From contig JABGQA010000074.1 of assembly GCA_018644665.1 (NCBI GenBank), forward strand, positions 34,648 through 98,647: a stretch of DNA of 64,000 nt, written 5' to 3'. The translations under genes were made by a program, and so were the position numbers. The notes beneath the pieces are model-generated. The model was not told the origin of the DNA, did no database searches, and worked only from the letters and a program-made list of their open reading frames with translations. Below, piece by piece: positions 26,788 to 34,133 of this stretch. The DNA comes from Candidatus Poribacteria bacterium (GTDB taxonomy: Bacteria; Poribacteria; WGA-4E; GCA-2687025). How positions within the stretch are numbered: position 1 is the stretch's first letter; each line of letters opens with the position of its first letter.

Positions 26788-28206
26788 CTATTCTCCGGCC
26801 GTCTTCATCGCGTCAGGGTTGGAGGCGGGATCCTTGTCCGACGTCCCGGCCTGCTGCTCTTCGTAGAACAGGAAGCCGTCGCCGTCCTCGTCTGTTTCGA
26901 ACTGGCGCACCTTCTGCTCAGCGGCGCGGTAGAACGACTGCTCTTCGCCGAAGCCCGCGGCCGCCTTGTACTCCTCGTAGGCTTCCTCGAATTCACGGAT
27001 CGTCTCAAGGCACACGGCCTTGTTGTAGACCGCGTCATTTCGACGGAACGCCTGCGGGAAGCGCTTGAACAGCTCGTCGTACGCCTCGATGGCGAGGACG
27101 TAGCGACCGCCGTCCTGGTAGAGCCTGCCAATGTGGAACATGCCGTCGGCAGCGACGAACATCTCCGACCACAGCAGGTCTACGAGTTGGCGGTAGTTGT
27201 CGATCGCGGCTCCGTAGTTGCGAAGGGGATCCTTCTCCCACGTCTGCGCGATGTTTAGATACGCTTGCGCGACCTGCTCGGAGAACACGCTGAACAGCTC
27301 GTTGGGGTTCACGTGCCGGCCCACGTTCATGTAATCGAGGGCCTTCTGGTTCAGCTTGGACTGGATGTAGAGCTGGTCTTCCTGGATCGCATCGAGCCCG
27401 CGCTTGGATCGCTTGAGTAGCGTCTCCGCCTGGCCTGCCTCGAACGCCTTGGGGTAATCCTTCGTCACGGCGACGTATTCGCCCCAGCCGTCGATGTAGT
27501 TGTAGTAGCTGTAGAAGTAGACATTGCCGATCTGGAACTGCGCCTGCGCGGCCCGCTTGTAGAAGCGGTCTCCCTCTTCGACAGTCCATTCATCCGCGAG
27601 TTCGCGAACGCTGCGGAGCGTCTTGATGGCGCTGTCGTAGTCGCGGAGAGATTCGTAGGAACGCGCAACGGAAGCGAGCGACTCGATCGCTGCGAATCGC
27701 CGGTCCTCGTTGGCGTCTTCAGGCGTGTTGTCGAACACGCGCTTCGAGTCGTCAATCGTCTGCCTGTTCTGACGAATCCCGGACATCAGCGTGCGCGCCT
27801 GACCGGCGAGGTAGCCGCCGGGCTCCGTGTCCACGACCTCCTGGAGGAGTGTCAACGCCTTCTCGTAGTTCGCGCCACCCGGAACGACCAGTTCCGTGCT
27901 GATGACTGCGGCATTGTAGCGTGCGCGGTTTGCGAACTCGCCAGCGGGCTCCTGCGTGACGACGTTCTCGTATCCGGTAATCGCCTTCTGGAGCAGTTCT
28001 CTCTTCGCGTCGATGGTGTCGGATCCGCGGGCCTTTTCCTCTGTGCGCTGCGCATTCGAGAACCCGACGGCCGCTCCGCCCTTTAGCGTGTTGGCGACGC
28101 CGGCACAGCCCGAGACGAGAACGGTCACGAGAATGGGGGTCAAGAAGAGCGCCCCCGTCACGACAGATGTCACACGCTTCCACGCTAGCTGTGTGCGGTG
28201 GTCCAT
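26788..28206 (-). CDS. TPR-repeat lipoprotein with C-terminal Ca-binding-like loops
   Basis: 472 residues from ATG 28206 (GGGGAG upstream). The lipoprotein signal ends TVLVSGCAGV (Cys near residue 34). The body consists of TPR-like helical repeats (YENVVTQEPAGEFANRARYN; AIEAYDELFKRFPQAFRRND), resembling outer-membrane assembly or tol-pal-associated TPR lipoproteins. The end, DEDGDGFLFYEEQQAGTSDK, looks like thrombospondin-type-3/EF-hand calcium loops. The likely role is a periplasmic scaffold. The next gene upstream (28311) encodes a TonB-like protein, so the two may serve one envelope system. Confidence 0.75.
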   Translation of the reverse strand: MDHRTQLAWKRVTSVVTGALFLTPILVTVLVSGCAGVANTLKGGAAVGFSNAQRTEEKARGSDTIDAKRELLQKAITGYENVVTQEPAGEFANRARYNAAVISTELVVPGGANYEKALTLLQEVVDTEPGGYLAGQARTLMSGIRQNRQTIDDSKRVFDNTPEDANEDRRFAAIESLASVARSYESLRDYDSAIKTLRSVRELADEWTVEEGDRFYKRAAQAQFQIGNVYFYSYYNYIDGWGEYVAVTKDYPKAFEAGQAETLLKRSKRGLDAIQEDQLYIQSKLNQKALDYMNVGRHVNPNELFSVFSEQVAQAYLNIAQTWEKDPLRNYGAAIDNYRQLVDLLWSEMFVAADGMFHIGRLYQDGGRYVLAIEAYDELFKRFPQAFRRNDAVYNKAVCLETIREFEEAYEEYKAAAGFGEEQSFYRAAEQKVRQFETDEDGDGFLFYEEQQAGTSDKDPASNPDAMKTAGE

Positions 28207-28310
28207 CACACTCTCCCCAATAAATCCAAGTCGTAGGCAGCGGGGGTCAGGGCCGACATTACGCCATCGTAGGCGTCGCCCACCGTTGCTGAAGCGGGGT
28301 CAATCTACCG

Positions 28311-29249
28311 TCATTCCTTGCGGAAAACAACCGTGATCTCGCCACGCTGGGTGGTCTGGACCACCCCCGGGGCGAGCGGGGCGAACTGGATCTTGGAGGC
28401 GTAGGCCTTCGCGAGCCGTTCCAGCAGCGGACTACCGGCCTTCTTCTTGATAAGGGTCGATTGCACGCGGCCATTCGCGGCGACCGTGAAGGATATGGTC
28501 ACCGTCCCGCCGTCCTTGCCCTTCGATACGGGCGCAGCGGGAAGGTACCTCAGGCTGCGTCCCTTCACCTCACCGGTGAGCTGGTACCCGCCTGGCAGGG
28601 ACAGCGACTGACGCGCGCTTGTCGACACGCCGGGCGCGCGCACTCGGTCGGCGCCTGGGCGGAGGACTGGGTTCGAGCCGACACGGTCCCCGACATCGCT
28701 ACGTGGCCCGATGGCGGCGCCCCGGTCGCCCAGCGGTAAAGCTGTTGAGTGCGGGGCATCCGTGGGTTCGCCTGTCAAGACGCCGTCGTCTGCCCGCCGT
28801 GTCATTCCAGGCGCTCCGGCGGCGCTACTGCTCATGTTTGGCGCGATGCGACGCAGGCGTTCGTCGGCGTTCTGCGCGGAGGGATCGGACAGTATACGCG
28901 ACGCTACGGACGCGCCCTCCTGGTCGCGCGGGAGTTCTCGAGGCGGCACGACCTGCATCGGCTCCGGTCTGACCCAGGCCTCCTCCGCGATGGCGGGGGC
29001 TTCCTCGGGACGTTCGCGGATCGGCGGCAGCATCACAACGTGGACCGTCTCGTCAGCGCGGAACGCGCGACTGATCGCTTTGGGCGCCACGGTGAGACCA
29101 AGGAGCGCGACGAACACGACATGGGCGCCGAGAGTCCACACGAAGTAGCGCGGGGACACACGCAGATGGCGCAGCAGTGCCAAGAGGGCGCCACCCACGC
29201 CGACCATGGCGAGTGCGATGAAAAGCGCGCGGAGCGGGGATGGGTCCAC
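28311..29249 (-). CDS. TonB-like energy-transducer protein
   Basis: 312 residues from GTG 29249 (GGAG six bases upstream). Two N-terminal hydrophobic segments (~8-26 and ~36-55) precede a Pro/Glu-rich periplasmic linker. The C-terminal ~85 residues match the TonB C-terminal fold (GGTVTISFTVAANGRVQSTL, then LAKAYASKIQFAPL and QRGEITVVFRKE). Classical TonB has a single membrane anchor, so two segments are atypical, closer to M56/TonB hybrids. It would couple inner-membrane energy to outer-membrane transporters. No exbB/exbD lies nearby. Confidence 0.75.
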   Translation of the reverse strand: MDPSPLRALFIALAMVGVGGALLALLRHLRVSPRYFVWTLGAHVVFVALLGLTVAPKAISRAFRADETVHVVMLPPIRERPEEAPAIAEEAWVRPEPMQVVPPRELPRDQEGASVASRILSDPSAQNADERLRRIAPNMSSSAAGAPGMTRRADDGVLTGEPTDAPHSTALPLGDRGAAIGPRSDVGDRVGSNPVLRPGADRVRAPGVSTSARQSLSLPGGYQLTGEVKGRSLRYLPAAPVSKGKDGGTVTISFTVAANGRVQSTLIKKKAGSPLLERLAKAYASKIQFAPLAPGVVQTTQRGEITVVFRKE

Positions 29250-29331
29250 CGACGACTCCTAACGGGCGCATGCGGCCGCCACCGGCCTCGACGGCGCCTG
29301 CTCGGTTATACGTCGTGTCCGGCGCCGCCGG

Positions 29332-30033
29332 TTACCGTCGCGAGGGTCCGCGCGCGGACTTCAGCGTTGCCCAGGCTAGCGTCAGCCGATCGTGAGCATC
29401 CACCGACAGCAGATCCGGCGCGAACTGGGTCACGCCGTCGCCTTCCACGCGGATGTCTTCGAAGTGGATGGGCGTGTCGACGTTCAGGGCGCCGATCCCG
29501 ATCCGCCCCGCTTCGTACTTCTTGTCGAGATCGCCGACACGTAGGAAGCCAGCGTCGTTGTAGGTGACGAAGAAGATGTTGGCGTCGGCCTCAATGACTA
29601 TGTGGCTCGGCTTGCCGATGTCGATCGCGTCCTTTGGATCGCCCCGTATGTCCGTGTACAGCGCGGCCTCGATGAGCCCGATGTCCATGCCCTTATCGTC
29701 GCCGCGTAGCCGGAACGCGTAGCCGTTGTCGTCGTCCTCGAGACGGAATAGCACGAGCGGGCGCTCCGTGCCTATCGCGTCGCCCTCGAAGCTAACGGTG
29801 AAGGAGATCACGGCATTCGTGATCAGCCACGGGCTGTCGAGCACCGCCAGCTGCAGTTCGGCCAGACCGTCGGCTTGCTCGAGGACGTAGGCTCCGTCGC
29901 GCATGGCCCAGTCGCCGCGAACGGGGCGCCATCCGTTGGCGACCCCGTCCTCGAAGTCGTCCACGAACACGCCGGCGTCCGCCGCGAAGGCAAGCAGCGC
30001 CGCAACACAGCACGCCGTCGTCGCGAGCTTCAT
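29332..30033 (-). CDS. Secreted concanavalin-like (DUF1080-type) binding protein
   Basis: 233 residues from ATG 30033. The signal peptide ends LAFAADAG. The body (FVDDFEDGVANGWRPVRGDW at the start; RLRGDDKGMDIGLIEA; AGRIGIGALNVDTPIHFEDI at the end) is a single jelly roll of the LamG/3-keto-disaccharide-hydrolase-like class. The C-terminus, LLSVDAHDRLTLAWATLK, carries the WAxLK motif shared with the genes at 5491 and 30060. It lies 26 bases after the gene at 30060 and is probably co-transcribed with it. Confidence 0.75.
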   Translation of the reverse strand: MKLATTACCVAALLAFAADAGVFVDDFEDGVANGWRPVRGDWAMRDGAYVLEQADGLAELQLAVLDSPWLITNAVISFTVSFEGDAIGTERPLVLFRLEDDDNGYAFRLRGDDKGMDIGLIEAALYTDIRGDPKDAIDIGKPSHIVIEADANIFFVTYNDAGFLRVGDLDKKYEAGRIGIGALNVDTPIHFEDIRVEGDGVTQFAPDLLSVDAHDRLTLAWATLKSARGPSRR

Positions 30034-30059
30034 GGCTGACACCCCCGGCGTTGTCGGAG

Positions 30060-30896
30060 CTACCGCTTGAGCGCTGCCCAGGTCGTCGCCACCTTCTCGG
30101 CGGGGTCGACCGCCAGGAAGGCGCTGACGAACTCTAGATCGGCGAAGCGCGACGGGTTCTGCCACGACTGGTCGTCGACGTCGTTGGCGCTCCATATGAG
30201 CTTGTTGTCCCGCTCGCCGCCATCGTCGTCGTCGTTCATGTGGATGTTGAAGCCGATCACCATCCCATCCTCCAGCGCGAAGTCCCACTTGTCTGGAGAG
30301 TCGAGAGGCACCGCGGCCTCCACGATGTAGCCTGTCGCGGTCTCGACGACCGCCGCGCGCGTGCCGACGCCCGCGCCGTCGCCGGAGCCGCCAAGGCTCG
30401 GCGCGTCCACGTCTCCGCCGAAGTTCTCGGCTCCGATGGATATCTGCGTGTCCCATTTACCCTTGGCCGTGTCATACACGTCCGTGCCGCCGTCGTCCGC
30501 GTCGATGTAGATCTCGACGGAGTCGTCCTTCCAAACATCCGCAGCGGGATCTTCTGTGTTCTGGATCTCGTCGTCAGTCACGTCGATGGCGATGTAGAGC
30601 CATTCATCGTCGGCGACCGCGGCGAACTGGAGGGATGCGTTGTCGTCGTTCGGAGCCGGGGCTGTGCCCGTCTTGTGGTCTACGAAGTGCCACGGCGCCG
30701 CGCCCCAGGCGAGGTCTGTCAAATCGCCGTCGAGCACTACCGTGTTCCTTGGCCCGAAACCGCATTTGTAGACGAGGCCGAACTCGCCGCCGTCGATGGT
30801 GGCGTTGCTGTCGCGCACCTCGTTCGCGTGCGCCATCGGGGCTACCGAGAGCGCGGCAAACGCCAACAGGAAACACCCTATCGTCCACTTGTGCAT
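30060..30896 (-). CDS. Secreted CBM9-like carbohydrate-binding protein
   Basis: 278 residues from ATG 30896 (GGAAGG upstream). The signal peptide ends APMAHA. The rest follows the family-9-like carbohydrate-binding/DOMON pattern: VVLDGDLTDLAWGAAPWHFV near the start, DEWLYIAIDVTDDEI, WKDDSVEIYIDADDG and GYIVEAAVPL. These domains bind sugars or haem. The C-terminus reads FLAVDPAEKVATTWAALK, nearly identical to the tail of the LamG protein at 5491. It is first in an operon with the gene at 29332. Confidence 0.85.
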   Translation of the reverse strand: MHKWTIGCFLLAFAALSVAPMAHANEVRDSNATIDGGEFGLVYKCGFGPRNTVVLDGDLTDLAWGAAPWHFVDHKTGTAPAPNDDNASLQFAAVADDEWLYIAIDVTDDEIQNTEDPAADVWKDDSVEIYIDADDGGTDVYDTAKGKWDTQISIGAENFGGDVDAPSLGGSGDGAGVGTRAAVVETATGYIVEAAVPLDSPDKWDFALEDGMVIGFNIHMNDDDDGGERDNKLIWSANDVDDQSWQNPSRFADLEFVSAFLAVDPAEKVATTWAALKR

Positions 30897-30938
30897 CGGT
30901 CCGCCTTCCGCTGTATCCACCTGTTCGTCTTCGTAATG

Positions 30939-30967
30939 AGTATATGACTGGGCAGTTGGGCGGGCAA
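30939..30967 (-). promoter_or_regulatory. Promoter of the 30896 operon
   Basis: On the minus strand TTGCCC, spacer 17, TATACT; start expected near 30932, a leader of about 36 bases. Confidence 0.55.
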
Positions 30968-31201
30968 GCGGGGCCTGTCCCGAGCGCGCTTCCACGCCGT
31001 TAGCGCGGGGACGCGCCGGCGCCGCGCCCGCGTCGCCCTAGGATCAGGGACCGCGTTCACGGCGAGTCGGAGTCTTACATGGAGCTAGGTCGGAAGGGCC
31101 GGGGGCTGTCGTCGGATAGACGTGGTCGGGAGCGTCCTGGACAACGGCAGCGCGGTTCCAGCGGCGGGGTCGGGAGGGCGCCGCTGGACGCCGTTCGCGC
31201 G

Positions 31202-31231
31202 TTGACCGACAGCGCCACGCGGTGCTAGGAT
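31202..31231 (+). promoter_or_regulatory. Promoter of the 31288 operon
   Basis: TTGACC (31202-31207), spacer 18, TAGGAT (31226-31231). The start is expected near 31238, a leader of about 50 bases before ATG 31288. Confidence 0.6.
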
Positions 31232-31287
31232 GCCACTCTGTCGCGCGTGGCGGCGCCCTGCCGCCGCACAAGCATACAGGAGATGCA

Positions 31288-31893
31288 ATGCACCTATCCG
31301 CCACCGCATCGCGCATCAAGACAATCCTGGAGCAGCGCGATCCGGCGCCGCCCCTGGCTCCGGCCGCGACTTGGCGTTCCGACCTCTTCGATGAGCTTAG
31401 GACGGCTAGCGACGCCGAGATGCTCGCCGCTCCGCCGAAGGACGACGATATGGCTCAGGCCGTGCGGTCTGGGTTGCTGCTGTGGAACGACGCGCTCGAC
31501 ACTGCGCATGCGTTGGCGATGTCCGACGACGTCGACGATGACCTGGCGCGCCAGACTCTGGACTACTGGCACGGCATCATGCATCGGCGCGAGCCGGACT
31601 ACCCGAACTCCAAGTACTGGTTCAGACGAGTGGGCGTGCATCCCGCGTTTCCGTCCGTGCTGGCGGCTGCTAGGGCGGCAGTGGCCGCAGCGGATTCGTC
31701 CGGTGACGATGCGACTGCTCTCATCGCGACGGCTGACGAATGGGACCCGTTCGCGTTTGCCGACCTGTGCGAGCGACACGAGACGACAGACGACGCGACG
31801 AACGCGGTACTGCGGGCAGTGCAGGTGGCCGAGATAGCGACCCTCCTCGACTTCTCCGTGCGCGGCGCGGGCGGGGTGGCGGTGGAGCGATAG
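31288..31893 (+). CDS. Conserved protein of unknown function
   Basis: 201 residues from ATG 31288, which follows CAGGAGATGCA. There is no signal peptide or membrane segment. Helical throughout, with a striking core GLLLWNDALDTAHALAMS...YWHGIMHRREPDYPNSKYWF followed by RRVGVHPAFP, rich in Trp/His/Arg/Tyr as active sites often are. I recall similar proteins in Poribacteria and Planctomycetes, all without assigned function. It abuts the hexahaem cytochrome gene with no gap, so a shared transcript is likely. Confidence 0.8.
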   Translation: MHLSATASRIKTILEQRDPAPPLAPAATWRSDLFDELRTASDAEMLAAPPKDDDMAQAVRSGLLLWNDALDTAHALAMSDDVDDDLARQTLDYWHGIMHRREPDYPNSKYWFRRVGVHPAFPSVLAAARAAVAAADSSGDDATALIATADEWDPFAFADLCERHETTDDATNAVLRAVQVAEIATLLDFSVRGAGGVAVER

Positions 31894-32823
31894 ATGGCGC
31901 GGATAGCGACGATCGGCTCCGTGATATGCCTCGGGCTTGTCTTGGGGCTGGTTCTTCACGCTCAGGAACGTGGGAAGCCGGACCCAGACTCAGACGCCCC
32001 CGTGGTCTACCCCTCCCTCGTCGTGGACGCGGAGGTGATTCGGGCCTCACCGGCGTCCGAGAAGTGCTTCAAGTGCCACGGCGCCGAGGCCGAGTCGGCT
32101 GAGTGGGCCCTGTCCGGCCACGCGCACAACCTCGCGGCGCTTAGGGCCGCCGTGAACGGTGCGTCCTCGTGTCTCGGGTGCCATTCGTCGGGCTACCGAG
32201 CGGCGACCCCCAGCGGCTGGGGTCGGCAGCGCCCGGCGGCGGTTGTGACGCTCGACAACGCGATCAATGAGGTCGCCTGCTCGTCTTGCCACTCGCACGC
32301 GTACGAGGACACCGAGGACTACCTCATCCGGCCGGTCGCGGACACGTGCATCACGTGCCACAAGATGGACTGCGGGTGCGCCGGCAAGGGGATCATCCAC
32401 CAGAGCCAATCCGAGATGTTCCTCGGCGTTCTGGGCAACGGCGTGGCCGACACGCCGTCGCTGCACGCAGAGAAGATGGACGGGAACTGCGCTGTCTGCC
32501 ACATGTACCGTCCCGACGGGTCCGAGGGCGTCGCGCTGGAAGAGGGCGGACACACCTTCAAGGCGACGATGGCGAGCTGCCTGCCGTGTCACGAGGACTC
32601 GGTGGAGCGACGCGCGACCGCGACCGCGGATACGCAGGAGTTGCTGACGCAGGCCGAAGCGTTGCTGGCAGATGCAGAAGCGGGAGCGCGATACGACAGC
32701 GCGAAGACGAACATCGACATGGTGATAGCAGACGCCGGGGTCGGGTTCCACAACCCCACATACGCCCGACTCCTGCTAGAGCGCGCGATAGAATACCTAC
32801 GTGCAGACGGCGCCGGCGAATAG
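31894..32823 (+). CDS. Secreted hexahaem c-type cytochrome
   Basis: 309 residues, starting directly after the previous stop. A hydrophobic signal or anchor covers ~5-22. Six CxxCH haem sites are visible: CFKCH, CLGCH, CSSCH, CITCH, CAVCH and CLPCH, plus extra cysteines (CGCAG) after the fourth. The spacing suggests a cytochrome c3/c554-like electron carrier or oxidoreductase in the periplasm. The C-terminal ~70 residues are helical and haem-free. The redox partner is unknown; no quinol oxidase or nitrite reductase catalytic gene is adjacent. Confidence 0.85.
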   Translation: MARIATIGSVICLGLVLGLVLHAQERGKPDPDSDAPVVYPSLVVDAEVIRASPASEKCFKCHGAEAESAEWALSGHAHNLAALRAAVNGASSCLGCHSSGYRAATPSGWGRQRPAAVVTLDNAINEVACSSCHSHAYEDTEDYLIRPVADTCITCHKMDCGCAGKGIIHQSQSEMFLGVLGNGVADTPSLHAEKMDGNCAVCHMYRPDGSEGVALEEGGHTFKATMASCLPCHEDSVERRATATADTQELLTQAEALLADAEAGARYDSAKTNIDMVIADAGVGFHNPTYARLLLERAIEYLRADGAGE

Positions 32824-32877
32824 CCACCGGCGCCGCGCGCGGACTTCCCTGCCCGAGAACCGAGGAGACTTCCGGCC

Positions 32878-34089
32878 ATGGCGACGCGTAGGCTAGGCGT
32901 GCTCACAGGCGGCGGCGATACGACGGCTCTGAACGCGACGCTCAAGGGTATCGCCCTTGGAGGCGAAGCGGCCGGGTACGAGGTCATTGGCATTGAGGCG
33001 GGCTGGGCCGGAATGCTCGCAGACGGGTCCGCTGTCGGTCTGCCATCGTCCGCGATTGATCCTGACCGTGGCGGCACGATCATCCGTTCGTCGAGGACGA
33101 ACCTGCGTCGGGTTGACGGCGGGATGGACCAGGCGTCCGCGCGCATCACGCAGCTTGGACTGGACGCGCTGGTAGCCATCGGCGGCGACGACACGCTTAC
33201 CGTGGGCGTGTCCCTGGGCGAACACCACCAAAGCGTGCCCGTCAACTTCGTCACGAAGACTATCGACAACGACGTGGGGACGAACCCCGCAGGAGCCGGT
33301 GACTACGCGCGCTCCGAGATGCGCAATTACTTCTGCCCCGGCTTCCCGACGGCCGCGACGTGGCTCGCCGACGCGGCCCGGGCGCTACGTACCACAGCGT
33401 ATTCCCACGGACGCATACTGATCTTCGAGGCCATGGGCCGCACTGCTGGGTGGCTCGCGCTCGCAACGGCGTACGGGCATCCCGACTTCATCGTCCTCCC
33501 TGAGTGGCCACTGGATGTGGACGCTCTGGTGGACGCGATCGCGGCGCGCTATACCGACCGGGGCAACGTGGTGGTCGTCGTAGCCGAGGGAGCCATCGGT
33601 CCTGACGGGCGGCCGCTCGCGGAATCCGGCGATGTCGATGCGTTCGGGCACCGACGTCTCGGTGGGTGCTCCCAGTGGCTGGCCGACCAACTCAAGAGCC
33701 GCGTCGCCCACGACGGGGGCGTCAGCGCGGGCAATATCTCTGCGGTGATTCCATCGTACATGCAGCGGTGTGGCCGGCCCACGGCGTTCGATCGTGACCG
33801 CGCCATCGAACTCGGCCGCGCGGCAGCGGCGGCGGTTGCGGCGGGCGAGAACAACCGCGTCGCGTGCCCAGTGCTGGATGGCGACACTCTCGCTACCACG
33901 ACGCACGACGTCGGCGACGTGCTGCTCCGGGACGCGGGCGGCACGATCATCCCGCGCACCGTCGACCCACGGCTGTATGACGCAGACTCGTTCTCGATCA
34001 CCTCGGCCGGTCGCGACTACTTCGAGCCGCTGCTCGGCCCCGTAGGCGACGACTACTGCGACGCGGAGCTGACGCCCTTCACTGGGTAG
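32878..34089 (+). CDS. 6-phosphofructokinase, probably PPi-dependent
   Basis: 403 residues. PfkA fold: GVLTGGGDTTALNATLKGI (phosphate-donor loop), ALVAIGGDDTLT, TKTIDNDVGTN (catalytic Asp in TIDND), EAMGRTAGWLAL and GGxxxGxIS-type elements (GGVSAGNIS). Two diagnostic positions carry the PPi-type residues: Asp after GGD (GGDD instead of GGDG) and Lys before TIDND. The donor loop GGGDTTALNA departs from the usual GGDxPGLNA. It catalyses phosphorylation of fructose 6-phosphate, reversibly if PPi-dependent. Confidence 0.88.
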   Translation: MATRRLGVLTGGGDTTALNATLKGIALGGEAAGYEVIGIEAGWAGMLADGSAVGLPSSAIDPDRGGTIIRSSRTNLRRVDGGMDQASARITQLGLDALVAIGGDDTLTVGVSLGEHHQSVPVNFVTKTIDNDVGTNPAGAGDYARSEMRNYFCPGFPTAATWLADAARALRTTAYSHGRILIFEAMGRTAGWLALATAYGHPDFIVLPEWPLDVDALVDAIAARYTDRGNVVVVVAEGAIGPDGRPLAESGDVDAFGHRRLGGCSQWLADQLKSRVAHDGGVSAGNISAVIPSYMQRCGRPTAFDRDRAIELGRAAAAAVAAGENNRVACPVLDGDTLATTTHDVGDVLLRDAGGTIIPRTVDPRLYDADSFSITSAGRDYFEPLLGPVGDDYCDAELTPFTG

Positions 34090-34133
34090 CCGGTGACGGG
34101 CCGAGGGGCCGACGCCAACCGGGACTGCGCGAC

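Larger units (their letters stand above)
30897..31287. other. Intergenic region between divergent genes
   Basis: Holds a minus-strand promoter (30939-30967) and a plus-strand promoter (31202-31231). Between them, about 230 GC-rich bases show no convincing gene or structured RNA. Confidence 0.6.
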
